Positions 1 through 8,604 of a stretch of DNA of 64,000 nucleotides are shown one piece after another. This stretch comes from Pseudomonas frederiksbergensis. GTDB taxonomy: Bacteria; Pseudomonadota; Gammaproteobacteria; Pseudomonadales; Pseudomonadaceae. Under the pieces are notes generated by a model. The model made no database searches. It saw only the letters and a list, made by a program, of their open reading frames with translations, and was not told where the DNA came from. The stretch lies in NCBI RefSeq assembly GCF_003732275.1, contig NZ_MOBM01000011.1, positions 32,998 to 96,997 of the forward strand, in the 5' to 3' direction. A program made the position numbers and the translations under genes. Numbering within the stretch: position 1 is the stretch's first letter; each line of letters starts with the position of its first letter.

Positions 1-18
1 GGTTTTGATGTGGCTCAT
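1..18 (-). CDS. Start of an unknown gene cut by the window edge
   Basis: On the minus strand an ATG at 18-16 overlaps the stop codon of the ligase gene as ATGA and opens a frame beginning M-S-H-I-K-T before the window ends. The same ATGA coupling joins the three genes upstream of it, so this is probably the fourth gene of the operon. Too little is present to assign a function. Confidence 0.4.
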
Positions 19-2117
19 GCGCAAAGTTCCTTATCGACATCAATCGGGGTGACCGGGCGTTCCCAGATCACCAGTAGCGAACAACCCTTTTCACTGAATG
101 GCGCATGCCGGCTGCCCGGAGCGAGCACCAGCAAGGAGCCTTTGGGGTGGATTTGCTCGCCGGTCTGCAGCTCGCCTTCGAGTACATGAATGAGTTCGTG
201 GCCATTGTGCAGATGCGCTTTGGCGCGGGCGCCGGGTTCGTAGCGCACCAGGGCCGCGACAGAGCCTTCGGGGTCGGCGCGGTAGAGCGTGTGGGACCAG
301 ATCCCGGCACGGTCCGGGCTGTGCATTTTCTGAAAGTCGGCGACCAGCGCGCGCATCACGCCATCCTCGTCGCCCTCGAACAGCTGCGGCCAGACACCCT
401 GGATCTCGCCTGGCGTCGGCACGACGGCGTGCGCTTCAATGAGGTATTCGGCGCTGCTGGTGGGCGATGCCTGGCGCAACGTGGCGCGCATGATCTTGCC
501 CGACAAGGTCTTGGGCATTTCATCCACCACGGCAATGCGCCGGATCGCCAGTTCTGGAGGCAGTTTGCGGCTGAGCTGGGCGAAGACGTCGCTGGACCAC
601 GCAGCGTCCGCAACGTAACCGCTGCGCAGCACGACAAACGCCTTGGGTACATACAGGCCGACCGGATCAGGAAACGGAATGACGGCAGCCTGGGCAATAC
701 TGGGATGTTGCAGCAGTGCACTTTCCAGTTCGACCGGGGAGATGCGGTAGTCGAAGGACTTGAATTGATCGTCCGTGCGTCCCAGGTACCAGAGGCAGCC
801 ATCGCTGTCGCGGCGCGCGATGTCACCGGTGCGGTAATGGCTTGCGCCGAGGGCTTTTTCGCTGCGTTGCGGGTCGGCGTCATAGCCTGACATCAGGCCG
901 AGTGGGCGGTCGTCCAACAGGGGCAGACAGATTTCCCCTTCGTCGGCGGGCAGGCCGGTTTCGACATCGAGCAACTCCACTGGATACCCCGGCAAGGGGT
1001 AGCCCAGAGCACCGCGGCTGATGGGCATGCCGGGGGCAAAACCCACGATGGCCGTGGCTTCGGATTGCCCGAAGCCATTGCGCAGGTCCAGTCCCCACGC
1101 CGCCGAGACTGCGTCGATCAGCGTCGCATCCAGCGGCTCGCCTGCGCTGACGATCTCGCGCAGGGCCGCTGGCCGCGAGCCGATACCGTGACGCAGCAGG
1201 GCTCTCCACACGGTCGGCGGGGCGCAAAATGTGTTTACCGACAAGCGCTGCAGCGTCGCCAGAATCGCCGCAGGCCCAACGTCGGCCTCCTCAAGGCTGA
1301 CGATTGTCGCCTCACATGTCCACGGCACGAAGAACGAACTCCAGGAATGCTTCGCCCAGCCTGGCGCAGAGACATTCAGGTGCACATCCGCTGGGCGGAT
1401 GCCGTTCCAGTAGACGCTCGACAGATGGCCGATGGGGTAGCTCTGGTGGGTGTGCAGCACCAGCTTCGGCGCAGAGGTCGTGCCGGAGGTAAAGTAGCCG
1501 AACAGCGGTTCATCGACCGATGTCGGCACGGCCGGGATGAAGTCAGGCGCGTGCTGCTGGTGATCGTCGAAGGCGATCCAGCCTTTGTGCGCGGCACCCA
1601 CTGCAATGTAGCCCCGCAGGCTGTCGAGCCGAGGAATGTTGGCGGTGACGCTTTCGCTGGCGACCACATAGCGGGCGCGGCTGCGCGTCAGGCGATCAAG
1701 CAGGTTATCGCCGGTAAGCGATGGGTAGCCGGGGATAATGACCAGGCCCAGCTTCATGGCGCCCAGTAACAGGGCGTACAACTCCACGCCGTTGGGCAAC
1801 ATGATCATGATGCGTTCGCCGCGTTGGGCACCGAGTGAATGCAGCCAATTGGCGACCTGATTGGAGCGCTGACGCAGTTCGGCGTAACTGATGCGTACAT
1901 CCTCTGCGCCATTCACCAGAATCAGCGCCGGCTCGCCACGCCAGGCGAGGCTGTCGAACCAGTCCAGCGCCCAGTTGAAGTGGCGCAGTCGCGGCCATTG
2001 GAACGCCGCGCCCGCAGGCTCGGTAATACCGCCATCGTGGTGCAGCAAGGTGTCGCGGGCATCGCCAAACACTGTGCCCGCGTGGTTGCGCAGATTGGGG
2101 CGGGAAGGAGCGTTCAT
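15..2117 (-). CDS. Acyl/aryl-adenylating ligase fused to a C-terminal cupin
   Basis: A 700-residue ANL-superfamily enzyme expected to activate a carboxylic acid as acyl-AMP and then acyl-CoA. Visible motifs are the phosphate loop TSGTTSAPK (residues 210-218), the GFGQSEAT core (about 349-355), YRTGD (428-432), the hinge around LGRTDDQFK (445-453) and the catalytic lysine in LSGKIMR (K541). ANL ligases normally end soon after that lysine. Here about 150 more residues follow, and residues 600-690 read as a cupin barrel with HLHNGHELIHVLEGEL as the metal-ligand strand pair. The gene overlaps the upstream mutase-flavoprotein gene by 4 bases (ATGA), so both are translated from one message. The acid substrate cannot be read from sequence. 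A product of the neighbouring mutase, such as a methylaspartate-like diacid, is a guess. The fusion is seen; the reaction class is family knowledge. Confidence 0.85.
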   Translation of the reverse strand: MNAPSRPNLRNHAGTVFGDARDTLLHHDGGITEPAGAAFQWPRLRHFNWALDWFDSLAWRGEPALILVNGAEDVRISYAELRQRSNQVANWLHSLGAQRGERIMIMLPNGVELYALLLGAMKLGLVIIPGYPSLTGDNLLDRLTRSRARYVVASESVTANIPRLDSLRGYIAVGAAHKGWIAFDDHQQHAPDFIPAVPTSVDEPLFGYFTSGTTSAPKLVLHTHQSYPIGHLSSVYWNGIRPADVHLNVSAPGWAKHSWSSFFVPWTCEATIVSLEEADVGPAAILATLQRLSVNTFCAPPTVWRALLRHGIGSRPAALREIVSAGEPLDATLIDAVSAAWGLDLRNGFGQSEATAIVGFAPGMPISRGALGYPLPGYPVELLDVETGLPADEGEICLPLLDDRPLGLMSGYDADPQRSEKALGASHYRTGDIARRDSDGCLWYLGRTDDQFKSFDYRISPVELESALLQHPSIAQAAVIPFPDPVGLYVPKAFVVLRSGYVADAAWSSDVFAQLSRKLPPELAIRRIAVVDEMPKTLSGKIMRATLRQASPTSSAEYLIEAHAVVPTPGEIQGVWPQLFEGDEDGVMRALVADFQKMHSPDRAGIWSHTLYRADPEGSVAALVRYEPGARAKAHLHNGHELIHVLEGELQTGEQIHPKGSLLVLAPGSRHAPFSEKGCSLLVIWERPVTPIDVDKELCA

Positions 2118-5100
2118 AAGGATTCCTCAAACCGTGATGTGTGTTCAGAGACCGCTTGCCGCGCAGCCAAAGCGAACCCCAGCGCGGACTGCGCCACGGT
2201 AATTGCGTCTTGGGTGAAGCGCGACAGGACGCCGGGCGTGGCGCTGCCGACTTGGGTGAACCAGCGGACGCCTTCGGTGGGAATGCCAATGGCGAACAGT
2301 CCCGGTATGGCGGCGCCCGCCGGATTGAACAGGGCGAAAGTCTTTCGGTCGGTATGCAACCCTTCATTCGCGGACTCGCTGGCCGGGTAGCGATAAGGCT
2401 GGGTATGACCTTCGCGCAGTAACTGGGCGTAGAGTGGGGCGCCATCCGTTTCGAGCAGGGGTGTGCGAATGCGGCTGTCGATCAACCAGTCTGCATGCCA
2501 GGCGTAACCCGCGACCCTGGGCGAGTCGACGTGGTAGCCGGCACCATCGTCTCGCGGTGTGAAGCGGGCTTGTGGACCGACAATGTTGACCACGCCGGCC
2601 TCCAGCAGCGCCAGCAGTTGCTGGGTGCGAAACACCGGTGGCCCGGCCGACAGCAGGGCGCAGGCCGGGGCGAAATCAGCGAAGAAATCTGCGTTGCGCG
2701 AAGCCTGGGTCAGCCCGTCCCCCTCGACTGTCTGGCGGATCGTGTCACGCACATCGCGCAACACATCCAGTGCAGCTTTGACCGGACTGCCGAGGTTGCC
2801 CAGCAAGGCTTGCGCGACATCCGCTTGCAGGCGGCTGGTCAGCTCGATGCTATAGCTTTGCTGATCGTCGAATATTCGTTCGCCGAAAGGACGTGCGAGG
2901 CGGTTGAGTTCCAATAACGGCAAGTCCGCCAGACCATAACGTTGTAGCAGCAGGCCAGGCATCGGTGCCAGAGGTTGCCGGTCCCGGGCGTGTTCCAGAA
3001 TGAAGCGCTGAGCCGTTGCTTCACCCTCTCGATTGCGCAGTGCCGTGGCGTAATACACATGCTCCATTTCCGCCTGGAGCAGCGGACGAACAGCGGCGTT
3101 GAAATCCAGCGAGCGACTGCCGGTAGCCTGTTCGTTAAGTACGCGGGCGCGTTCGATTGCTCGGGCGGTGGCAAAAGTCGCCTGATAAATCGCGCCCGGA
3201 GGTTTTTGATTGATCGCCCGGGCGAGGATCGGCATGCCGCTGCGGGTACCGGCGATGATCAGCGGTTCCAGACCGGACTTCACATAGCGCAGCCCCGCGC
3301 CTTCGCTGACGAAGCGGCCACCACGGCCAACGGTCAACTCACTGACCAAGTCGTAGAACCCCAACCCCATGCCGATGACAGCGGCAGTTTGCCCGGCAGC
3401 TATTTGTTCGAGCGGCATATCAGCTGCCGAATCGCCGGCGATATAACGCGAGGCCGCCTGTTCGGCGTCAGCGCTGTTGGCCAGGGTCGGTTGAGGGACC
3501 CGTGCATGCCCGGTAGCTAGGATCACTGTGTCGATAGACTCCAGCCACTGGCCTTCACGCAGTTGCAGGCGAAAACCGGCAGGCTCTTGCGTCAGCGCTG
3601 TCACTTCACTTTTCAGCACGCTGACGTTGGCATGGGCTTGCAGGTTGGCAACGAACACCGAGAAGCACGAACGCAGATACTGCCCGTAGAGCTGGCGCGG
3701 GGCGTAATCATTGGCACCCAGCCTGCTGAATTGTGGATCGCTGTGCAGTTGCAGCCATTGGTGGAAGTTGGGGCCAGCACCGGCGCGCCATGCACCGCTC
3801 TGCAGCGCCCCGGAGTAAAGGGTGATTTGCGAGGTGATGGTATTCATCAGCAGGTGCGGCGACTGATCGGTGCGCCAGACGCGGCCGGCGCCGGGTTCGA
3901 CGGCGTCGATCACGGTGATTTTCAGCGGGTAGCGCGGCGGGTTGGCCTCCAACTCCAGAACGAGGCGTTCCAGCACGGCAATCGAGCGAGGGCCGCAACC
4001 GATGATCGCGATTTGCCTGGTACGACCGGGTTTGGCATCACCGGCAATGACATCGAGCGTTTCGTTGGGCAGGTGCGGCTGATCAAAACGTGCTTCGACG
4101 AAGGACAGCATGCTCAGAAACTCATAGGGGTTGAGTTTCTTGCCCTCGCCGAGCGCCGGTTGTGCCTTGATCGGCATCTTGCCGGTGGCGTGCCAGCGCA
4201 ACAGGCCTTCCTGGCTGATGTAGCTGCGCGAATGGCCGCGATTGTCGGCATGCAGGCAAAACGGTACATCCAGATAGCCCTTGTCGAAGGCGCTGGCGAT
4301 GCAATTGCCCAAGTCGCTGCCAATGTTCAGCACGGCGTGGATCATGCTTAACGCTTCGTCGTATATCTCCCCCTCAAGGTCGGCGACCAGGTCAGTTGCA
4401 AGTGTCGATCCTGGCAGTCGGCTCCAGGTTTGCGAGGCAAATTGCAGCGCCTCGATGTTCTCGGCGACAGTCGGGATTCGGTGGGCTTCGGCAGTGGTTT
4501 TGACGATCAGTCGCTCGGCATGGCCGTGGAAGGCCAGGTTCACGCTTTGCGCCAGCAGATCTTGAGCTCCGTCGTGGGTGCGCGGGAAAACGCCCATGTA
4601 GGTGTACAGCACGACGTGCCAGTTGGCCTGCCCGAGAAATTCCCCGGCCAGACGCCGCAACGCGTTGAGCGCGGCAACGTCCTGTTGGAGGTGAGTCTGC
4701 TGTGCGTAACTCAAGGACAGGTCAAATACTCCGTGCTCGATGAAGAACAGCCCTTCGATAATCGATATGGCAATCAGCAAGCTTGGTGGGCAGAGTTGAC
4801 CGAGCATGCAACCGCCAAAGCTTTCGAGGTGGATGGAGTCGGGCGAGTCCTTCGGCGCAGCGATGATCCGGCACGATTGCGCCCAGGCCTCAATGGCTCC
4901 GCGAAGCGGGGTGCGGCCGTAAGGCAGGCAGTAGGAGATCGGCCCGCCTTCCGTGGCATCGACGCCGCACTGGCGCAGTACCTTGAAAATATCCTGAGGC
5001 TTGGCCGAGCCGTGCCGGACCTGAATCGGTAGCGCGCCCGGCAATGTGCCAAGCATCGTCCGGGTCACTGCGGCCCCATGCGCTACGATCGGGTAACCGT

Positions 5101-5317
5101 TGAGATGCTGGCCGCTTTGCAACGCGTCACGCGCTGAGGCGTGATCGCCGACGCGGGTGTAACTGTCCAGAGTGATCGTGCCCACGGCTACGGCCAGGCA
5201 TTGACTGACCGCTTCCAGCCCGCCGCGCATGCTTTGCACATCGGCGAATCCCATGCGCGGCTGCACAACCAGACGGCCTGCCTCGCTGGCGGCTTTGACG
5301 AATTGGCTGAATTTCAT
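2114..5317 (-). CDS. Glutamate-mutase-type large subunit fused to an FAD/NAD(P)-binding domain
   Basis: A 1067-residue two-part protein. Residues 1 to about 415 match the methylaspartate mutase epsilon subunit (GlmE/MutE), which rearranges glutamate to 3-methylaspartate with adenosylcobalamin carried by a separate small subunit. The substrate-binding arginines of Clostridium cochlearium GlmE (R66, R100, R149 as I recall) have counterparts at R21 (VQPRMG), R55 (DSYTRVG) and R101 (QVRHGS). E123 and Y129 (TEGGPISY) match the catalytic Glu and Tyr with the same spacing. From about residue 433 a new domain begins with a dinucleotide-binding motif IIGCGPRS (438-445) and continues for about 630 residues as an FAD-NAD(P)-binding protein (PF13454-like). 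Family subunit E is normally about 480 residues and unfused. The gene overlaps the B12-binding small-subunit gene upstream and the ligase downstream by 4 bases each. The flavin half could oxidise the mutase product, but its substrate is unknown. Confidence 0.85.
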   Translation of the reverse strand: MKFSQFVKAASEAGRLVVQPRMGFADVQSMRGGLEAVSQCLAVAVGTITLDSYTRVGDHASARDALQSGQHLNGYPIVAHGAAVTRTMLGTLPGALPIQVRHGSAKPQDIFKVLRQCGVDATEGGPISYCLPYGRTPLRGAIEAWAQSCRIIAAPKDSPDSIHLESFGGCMLGQLCPPSLLIAISIIEGLFFIEHGVFDLSLSYAQQTHLQQDVAALNALRRLAGEFLGQANWHVVLYTYMGVFPRTHDGAQDLLAQSVNLAFHGHAERLIVKTTAEAHRIPTVAENIEALQFASQTWSRLPGSTLATDLVADLEGEIYDEALSMIHAVLNIGSDLGNCIASAFDKGYLDVPFCLHADNRGHSRSYISQEGLLRWHATGKMPIKAQPALGEGKKLNPYEFLSMLSFVEARFDQPHLPNETLDVIAGDAKPGRTRQIAIIGCGPRSIAVLERLVLELEANPPRYPLKITVIDAVEPGAGRVWRTDQSPHLLMNTITSQITLYSGALQSGAWRAGAGPNFHQWLQLHSDPQFSRLGANDYAPRQLYGQYLRSCFSVFVANLQAHANVSVLKSEVTALTQEPAGFRLQLREGQWLESIDTVILATGHARVPQPTLANSADAEQAASRYIAGDSAADMPLEQIAAGQTAAVIGMGLGFYDLVSELTVGRGGRFVSEGAGLRYVKSGLEPLIIAGTRSGMPILARAINQKPPGAIYQATFATARAIERARVLNEQATGSRSLDFNAAVRPLLQAEMEHVYYATALRNREGEATAQRFILEHARDRQPLAPMPGLLLQRYGLADLPLLELNRLARPFGERIFDDQQSYSIELTSRLQADVAQALLGNLGSPVKAALDVLRDVRDTIRQTVEGDGLTQASRNADFFADFAPACALLSAGPPVFRTQQLLALLEAGVVNIVGPQARFTPRDDGAGYHVDSPRVAGYAWHADWLIDSRIRTPLLETDGAPLYAQLLREGHTQPYRYPASESANEGLHTDRKTFALFNPAGAAIPGLFAIGIPTEGVRWFTQVGSATPGVLSRFTQDAITVAQSALGFALAARQAVSEHTSRFEESL

Positions 5318-5835
5318 ATCGCCACCTCCACTGCCCAGGGCAATGCAGGAATGGGCGAAGCCCGGTGGCTGATTTTTTTGACGAAGGCTTCGAACTGAAG
5401 AATCGAAGACGCCGCGTTGAACACGGCGGTGAACCCCGCGTCCAGTAACCGTTGCAAGTGGCTACTGTCCGCCTCCCCATGTATCCCCAACTTGCCGCCA
5501 ATGACCGCCATCGGTTGCGCCATGTCTTGCCGGGCGCGCAGTTTGCGGATCAACCGTTCGCCATCGATATTGCCGTGGCCGTTGACCGTGCTGACCACCA
5601 ACAGGTCGAAATGCTCGGCCTCGCAGCGATCGATGATCAATTCATCGGGGCAGCACGCCCCGAGGTTGAAAACCTCGTGCCCCATGTATTCAAGCAGTAA
5701 CTGCATGAAGACCAGGTTCCAGGTATGCGAGTCGGAGGAGACGTTTGTGAGCAGGATTTTGAGGGGGAGCGGGGCGACGTCTGTCAGATGTGTTACTGAT
5801 TTTTGCGTCAAGTCCAGCACATTTATCGGTTGCAT
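5314..5835 (-). CDS. Cobalamin-binding small subunit (glutamate mutase S type)
   Basis: A 173-residue protein with a B12-binding Rossmann fold, the partner of the large subunit downstream. The cobalt-ligating motif DxHxxG appears as SDSHTWN: D35 and H37 are kept, but the glycine is asparagine (N40). Further family segments are VVSTVNGHGNIDGERL, like the GQGEID strand of MutS/GlmS, and the VIGGKLGIHG loop that holds the nucleotide tail. Length is somewhat above the usual 137 residues of GlmS because of an N-terminal extension of about 25 residues. It is the first gene of the leftward operon, overlapping the next by ATGA, with the divergent LysR gene upstream. Role by family knowledge: carries adenosylcobalamin for a carbon-skeleton rearrangement. 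No cobalamin riboswitch is evident in the 121-base leader. Confidence 0.85.
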   Translation of the reverse strand: MQPINVLDLTQKSVTHLTDVAPLPLKILLTNVSSDSHTWNLVFMQLLLEYMGHEVFNLGACCPDELIIDRCEAEHFDLLVVSTVNGHGNIDGERLIRKLRARQDMAQPMAVIGGKLGIHGEADSSHLQRLLDAGFTAVFNAASSILQFEAFVKKISHRASPIPALPWAVEVAI

Positions 5836-5935
5836 CTCGACCAGCCTCCGTGTTCAGGCGTTTTTTGGGAGCCACTTCGAACGGATACTGGTCACGACCG
5901 AATCAATTGTAAATTTATGCTACGATATATCTGTC

Positions 5936-5950
5936 ATAACGAATGGTTAT
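5936..5950. promoter_or_regulatory. Palindrome before lysR, candidate operator
   Basis: The sequence ATAAC-GAATG-GTTAT is a perfect inverted repeat 6 bases before the lysR start codon, in the 121-base gap between the divergent lysR gene and the mutase operon. LysR proteins usually bind interrupted palindromes in such gaps, and this position would block translation or transcription start of lysR itself. Binding is inferred. Confidence 0.4.
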
Positions 5951-5956
5951 CTTTGA

Positions 5957-6817
5957 ATGACTACGCATCTGGATTTATCCACCGTTGAAGCGTTTGTGCT
6001 CACCACCGACATGCGCAGTTTTACCCAGGCCGCCGAAGTGCTCGGGCTGACCCAGGCCGCTGTCAGCCTTAAGGTTTCGCGGTTGGAGCGAACCCTGCGC
6101 CGACGTCTGCTCAATCGCACGCCACGCGCCATCCAGCTGTCACCGGATGGCGAAGCCTTTCTGCCACGCGCCCGAACGTTATTGGCCGCGCAGCAGCTGG
6201 CGCTCTCGGAAGTCGCCCATACCCAGAGAAAACTGCGCCTGGGCATCAGCGATCATGTGGCCGGCCCGGAACTGCCGCGGGTGCTGGAGAAAATCAAGTC
6301 CTACGATCCAACGCTAGACATCAGCGTGCGGGTCGGGGCGTCGCATGACTTGCTGGCGGAGTTCGATCGCGAAGAGATCGACGTCGCTATCGTGCGCAAC
6401 GAAAGACATCGGCAAGATGCCGAGAGTCTCTTCGAAGATCGTTACAGCTGGTTCGCTGATCTGTCGATGCGAACGCGCGGTGATCCGATGCCGCTGGTGA
6501 CCGTCGATGACGCTTGCGGCATACGCGGCACCGCGATCCGTTTGCTGGCCCAGGAAGGCATTCAGTGGTCCGATGCGTTTATCGGCGGCGGTGTGTCCAC
6601 GGCGTTGTACGCGGCGGCGGCGGGTATTGGCGTCGCGCCGTTGCCGACGCGGTTGGCGGCATCACGACTGATCGATGTCGGCGAGCTGTTCGGACTGCCG
6701 CCGCTACCGATTGTGGAAATGGTCATGTACTCCCGGTGGATGGACGCGCATACCCGCGAGAGCCTGCGCATTCTGGCTGGCGCCTTTCGCGGTGTGGCCG
6801 TCACGCATCTTGCCTGA
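5957..6817 (+). CDS. LysR-family transcriptional regulator
   Basis: A 286-residue LysR-type regulator. The N-terminal winged helix (about residues 5-62) has the typical order ending in LSPDGEAFLPRARTLL, with FTQAAEVLGLTQAAVSLKVSRLE as the recognition region. An effector-binding domain follows from about 90 to 275. It is transcribed divergently from the cobalamin mutase operon 121 bases away, the usual arrangement for a LysR regulator and its target, so control of that operon is a fair inference. The inducer is unknown. The palindrome at 5936-5950 lies directly before the start codon. Confidence 0.88.
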   Translation: MTTHLDLSTVEAFVLTTDMRSFTQAAEVLGLTQAAVSLKVSRLERTLRRRLLNRTPRAIQLSPDGEAFLPRARTLLAAQQLALSEVAHTQRKLRLGISDHVAGPELPRVLEKIKSYDPTLDISVRVGASHDLLAEFDREEIDVAIVRNERHRQDAESLFEDRYSWFADLSMRTRGDPMPLVTVDDACGIRGTAIRLLAQEGIQWSDAFIGGGVSTALYAAAAGIGVAPLPTRLAASRLIDVGELFGLPPLPIVEMVMYSRWMDAHTRESLRILAGAFRGVAVTHLA

Positions 6818-6938
6818 AGACCCGAGGCAGAGCTGTCGCGCGACGGGATCAATGGCATGAGCAAAGAAGTTAATCGTCTTTGCCCCGCTGCAGTCACTCA
6901 CGTAGCATCAAACTTTAATGGAATGAGCGACAAGTTCA

Positions 6939-7946
6939 GTGAAGAACTACTTTTTGAGCCGTGAGGCCATGTCTGAGGCATTCGATAGCGCTGCCCTGCG
7001 CCGGGTTCGAACTCAGACGGATACGAAAGTCGCCCTGGCGCGCCACTTGCGGATTGCGGGTGGCGTCGACAGGCCGTTACCGGTCCTCAACGATTGGCCC
7101 GAAGTCACTCAGGCGAGCCTGCGCATCAGGGCCTTGGCGCGCAAGCGTACAGGCTCGGCACTCGCTCATTTGCTCGGCTGCATACAAGACATGTCGGGCG
7201 AGCCGGACAGCGCCGAGGTCAGGTGGGAAGGTGAGGCTGCCTTGTTGTCAGCAATGTCGGGTGGCGGGGCGGCGCAGGCCAGCCAGCTATCAGGTCATCC
7301 GGGTTGGGCAATCAATGCCGGGCAATTGCAGATCGAGGATGCACGCGAGGCTGGCCGCTATATCCTGGTCGCTGAAACCGAGCCTGGCGAGACGGCGATT
7401 TTCTTGATCGCCGACCGCTCACCGGGCGTCCTGCAAACAAGCCTCGGCGACGGATTCATCAACCGCCCCTGCATTGCCCTGAGTGGCGTCCCGACGTTGC
7501 ACTGTTTGCAGGTCCGGGCGCTAGGCGCTGGCGAGCCGGGCAATGTCATCGTCACCCTATGGTTTGCTTCGCTGTTGTGCGGGATGACTGACCGATTGTT
7601 TTCAATGACCAAGGTGCTCCACACCACCATTGATCCGCGCCAGGCTCTGCGCCAGTTCAATGATCCGGCACTGCAACGCTGCCTGGCACGCATCGATGCC
7701 CTGCTTCTGACCCAGGAACTGTCCTTGCGCACTATGCTGACAGTCAATGCCGAAGGATCTGTGGATCTCGCCATGGTTCGATCCAACAGTCTCCGCATCA
7801 TCGAAAGTGCTTTCCAGGCCAGCAGCATGGTGCTTCGCACTTTGCGTGATACTCAAGACATTGATTTGCTCGACTCGATCCGCCTGCAGGTGCAGGCAGT
7901 GACGGCCATTTATGGCGTCAGCGCCAAACTCCTCGCGGAGCGGTAG
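6939..7946 (+). CDS. Unknown protein, possibly a degenerate acyl-CoA dehydrogenase-like fold
   Basis: A 335-residue soluble protein that I do not recognise. No signal peptide or membrane segment is visible. The middle (about 125-190) reads as beta strands, and the last 130 residues as long helices containing a segment DPRQALRQFNDPALQRCLARIDALL. That segment faintly recalls the helix after the RxQFGRPL motif of acyl-CoA dehydrogenases, but the flavin and catalytic signatures are not evident, so this is only a suggestion. The start is uncertain: GTG at 6939 or ATG at 6969; neither has a strong ribosome site. It lies between the lysR gene and the exporter gene, on the same strand, and may belong to the same metabolic cluster. 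Confidence 0.6.
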   Translation: MKNYFLSREAMSEAFDSAALRRVRTQTDTKVALARHLRIAGGVDRPLPVLNDWPEVTQASLRIRALARKRTGSALAHLLGCIQDMSGEPDSAEVRWEGEAALLSAMSGGGAAQASQLSGHPGWAINAGQLQIEDAREAGRYILVAETEPGETAIFLIADRSPGVLQTSLGDGFINRPCIALSGVPTLHCLQVRALGAGEPGNVIVTLWFASLLCGMTDRLFSMTKVLHTTIDPRQALRQFNDPALQRCLARIDALLLTQELSLRTMLTVNAEGSVDLAMVRSNSLRIIESAFQASSMVLRTLRDTQDIDLLDSIRLQVQAVTAIYGVSAKLLAER

Positions 7947-7984
7947 CCCGGGACACGATCCACTCACGGACAAGGTAGAGACTT

Positions 7985-8598
7985 ATGGTTAATTGGGCAG
8001 CGGTGCTGGCGGTCTTTTCGGTGTACTGCGCCGGGGTGGTCATCCCCGGGCCAAACTTTGTCGCCGTAGCGCACAAAGCGGCGTCATCGACGATCCCCGA
8101 AGCGTTCATGCTGGTTGCTGGCATCGTGGTGGTGAATCTGTTTTGGGCGACCTGCGCGATTCTGGGGATTGGCATGGTGTTTACGCTGCTGCCATGGCTG
8201 GCAGTCGTCATCAAGTTCCTCGGCGCTGCTTACCTGATCTGGTTCGGGCCCGGTTGATCGTGTTGCGCGGCGCCGGCCTGAACAGTGCTCACGGCGCGCT
8301 GACCGTGACACGCCGCAAAGCGTTCCTGCAGGGAGTTGCGACCAACATTGCCAACCCGAAATCCATCGCGTTCTATGCCGCCATTTTTTCTGCAGCAGCC
8401 CCTCCTCACGTCAGCATCGAAACCTTTGCGGCGATGCTCGCAGTTGTCGCGATTGTTGCCTCGCTCTGGTACGGCTTTGTCGCTCTGGCGCTGTCGCATC
8501 GGCGTGTCGCCGATGTGTACAGGAAACAGAAGCGCTGGATCGATTCGATATGTGGCAGCGTGATCACTCTGTTGGGCGTGCGGCAAATGCTCCGCTAA
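7985..8598 (+). pseudogene. Frameshifted LysE/RhtB amino-acid exporter
   Basis: Two overlapping reading frames together make one RhtB/LysE-family exporter. Frame one (7985-8257) encodes the first 90 residues including VIPGPNFVAVAHKA and the helix ending GAAYLIWFG, then runs into a stop. The second frame continues immediately with RLIVLRGAGLN and ends at 8598 with the usual C-terminal helices. Adding one G in the GGGCCC run at 8246-8251 would give LIWFGARLIVLRG, the expected family sequence, so a single-base deletion explains the break. This could be a real inactivating mutation, a phase-variable tract, or a sequencing error. The intact family exports amino acids such as homoserine or threonine, which would fit export of an unusual amino acid made by the cluster. 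Confidence 0.8.
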
Positions 8599-8604
8599 GA
8601 CTGC

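Noticed and set aside
5836..5956. Cobalamin riboswitch before the B12-dependent operon
   Set aside because: The gap is only 121 bases, and I see no B12-box-like core or hairpin set.
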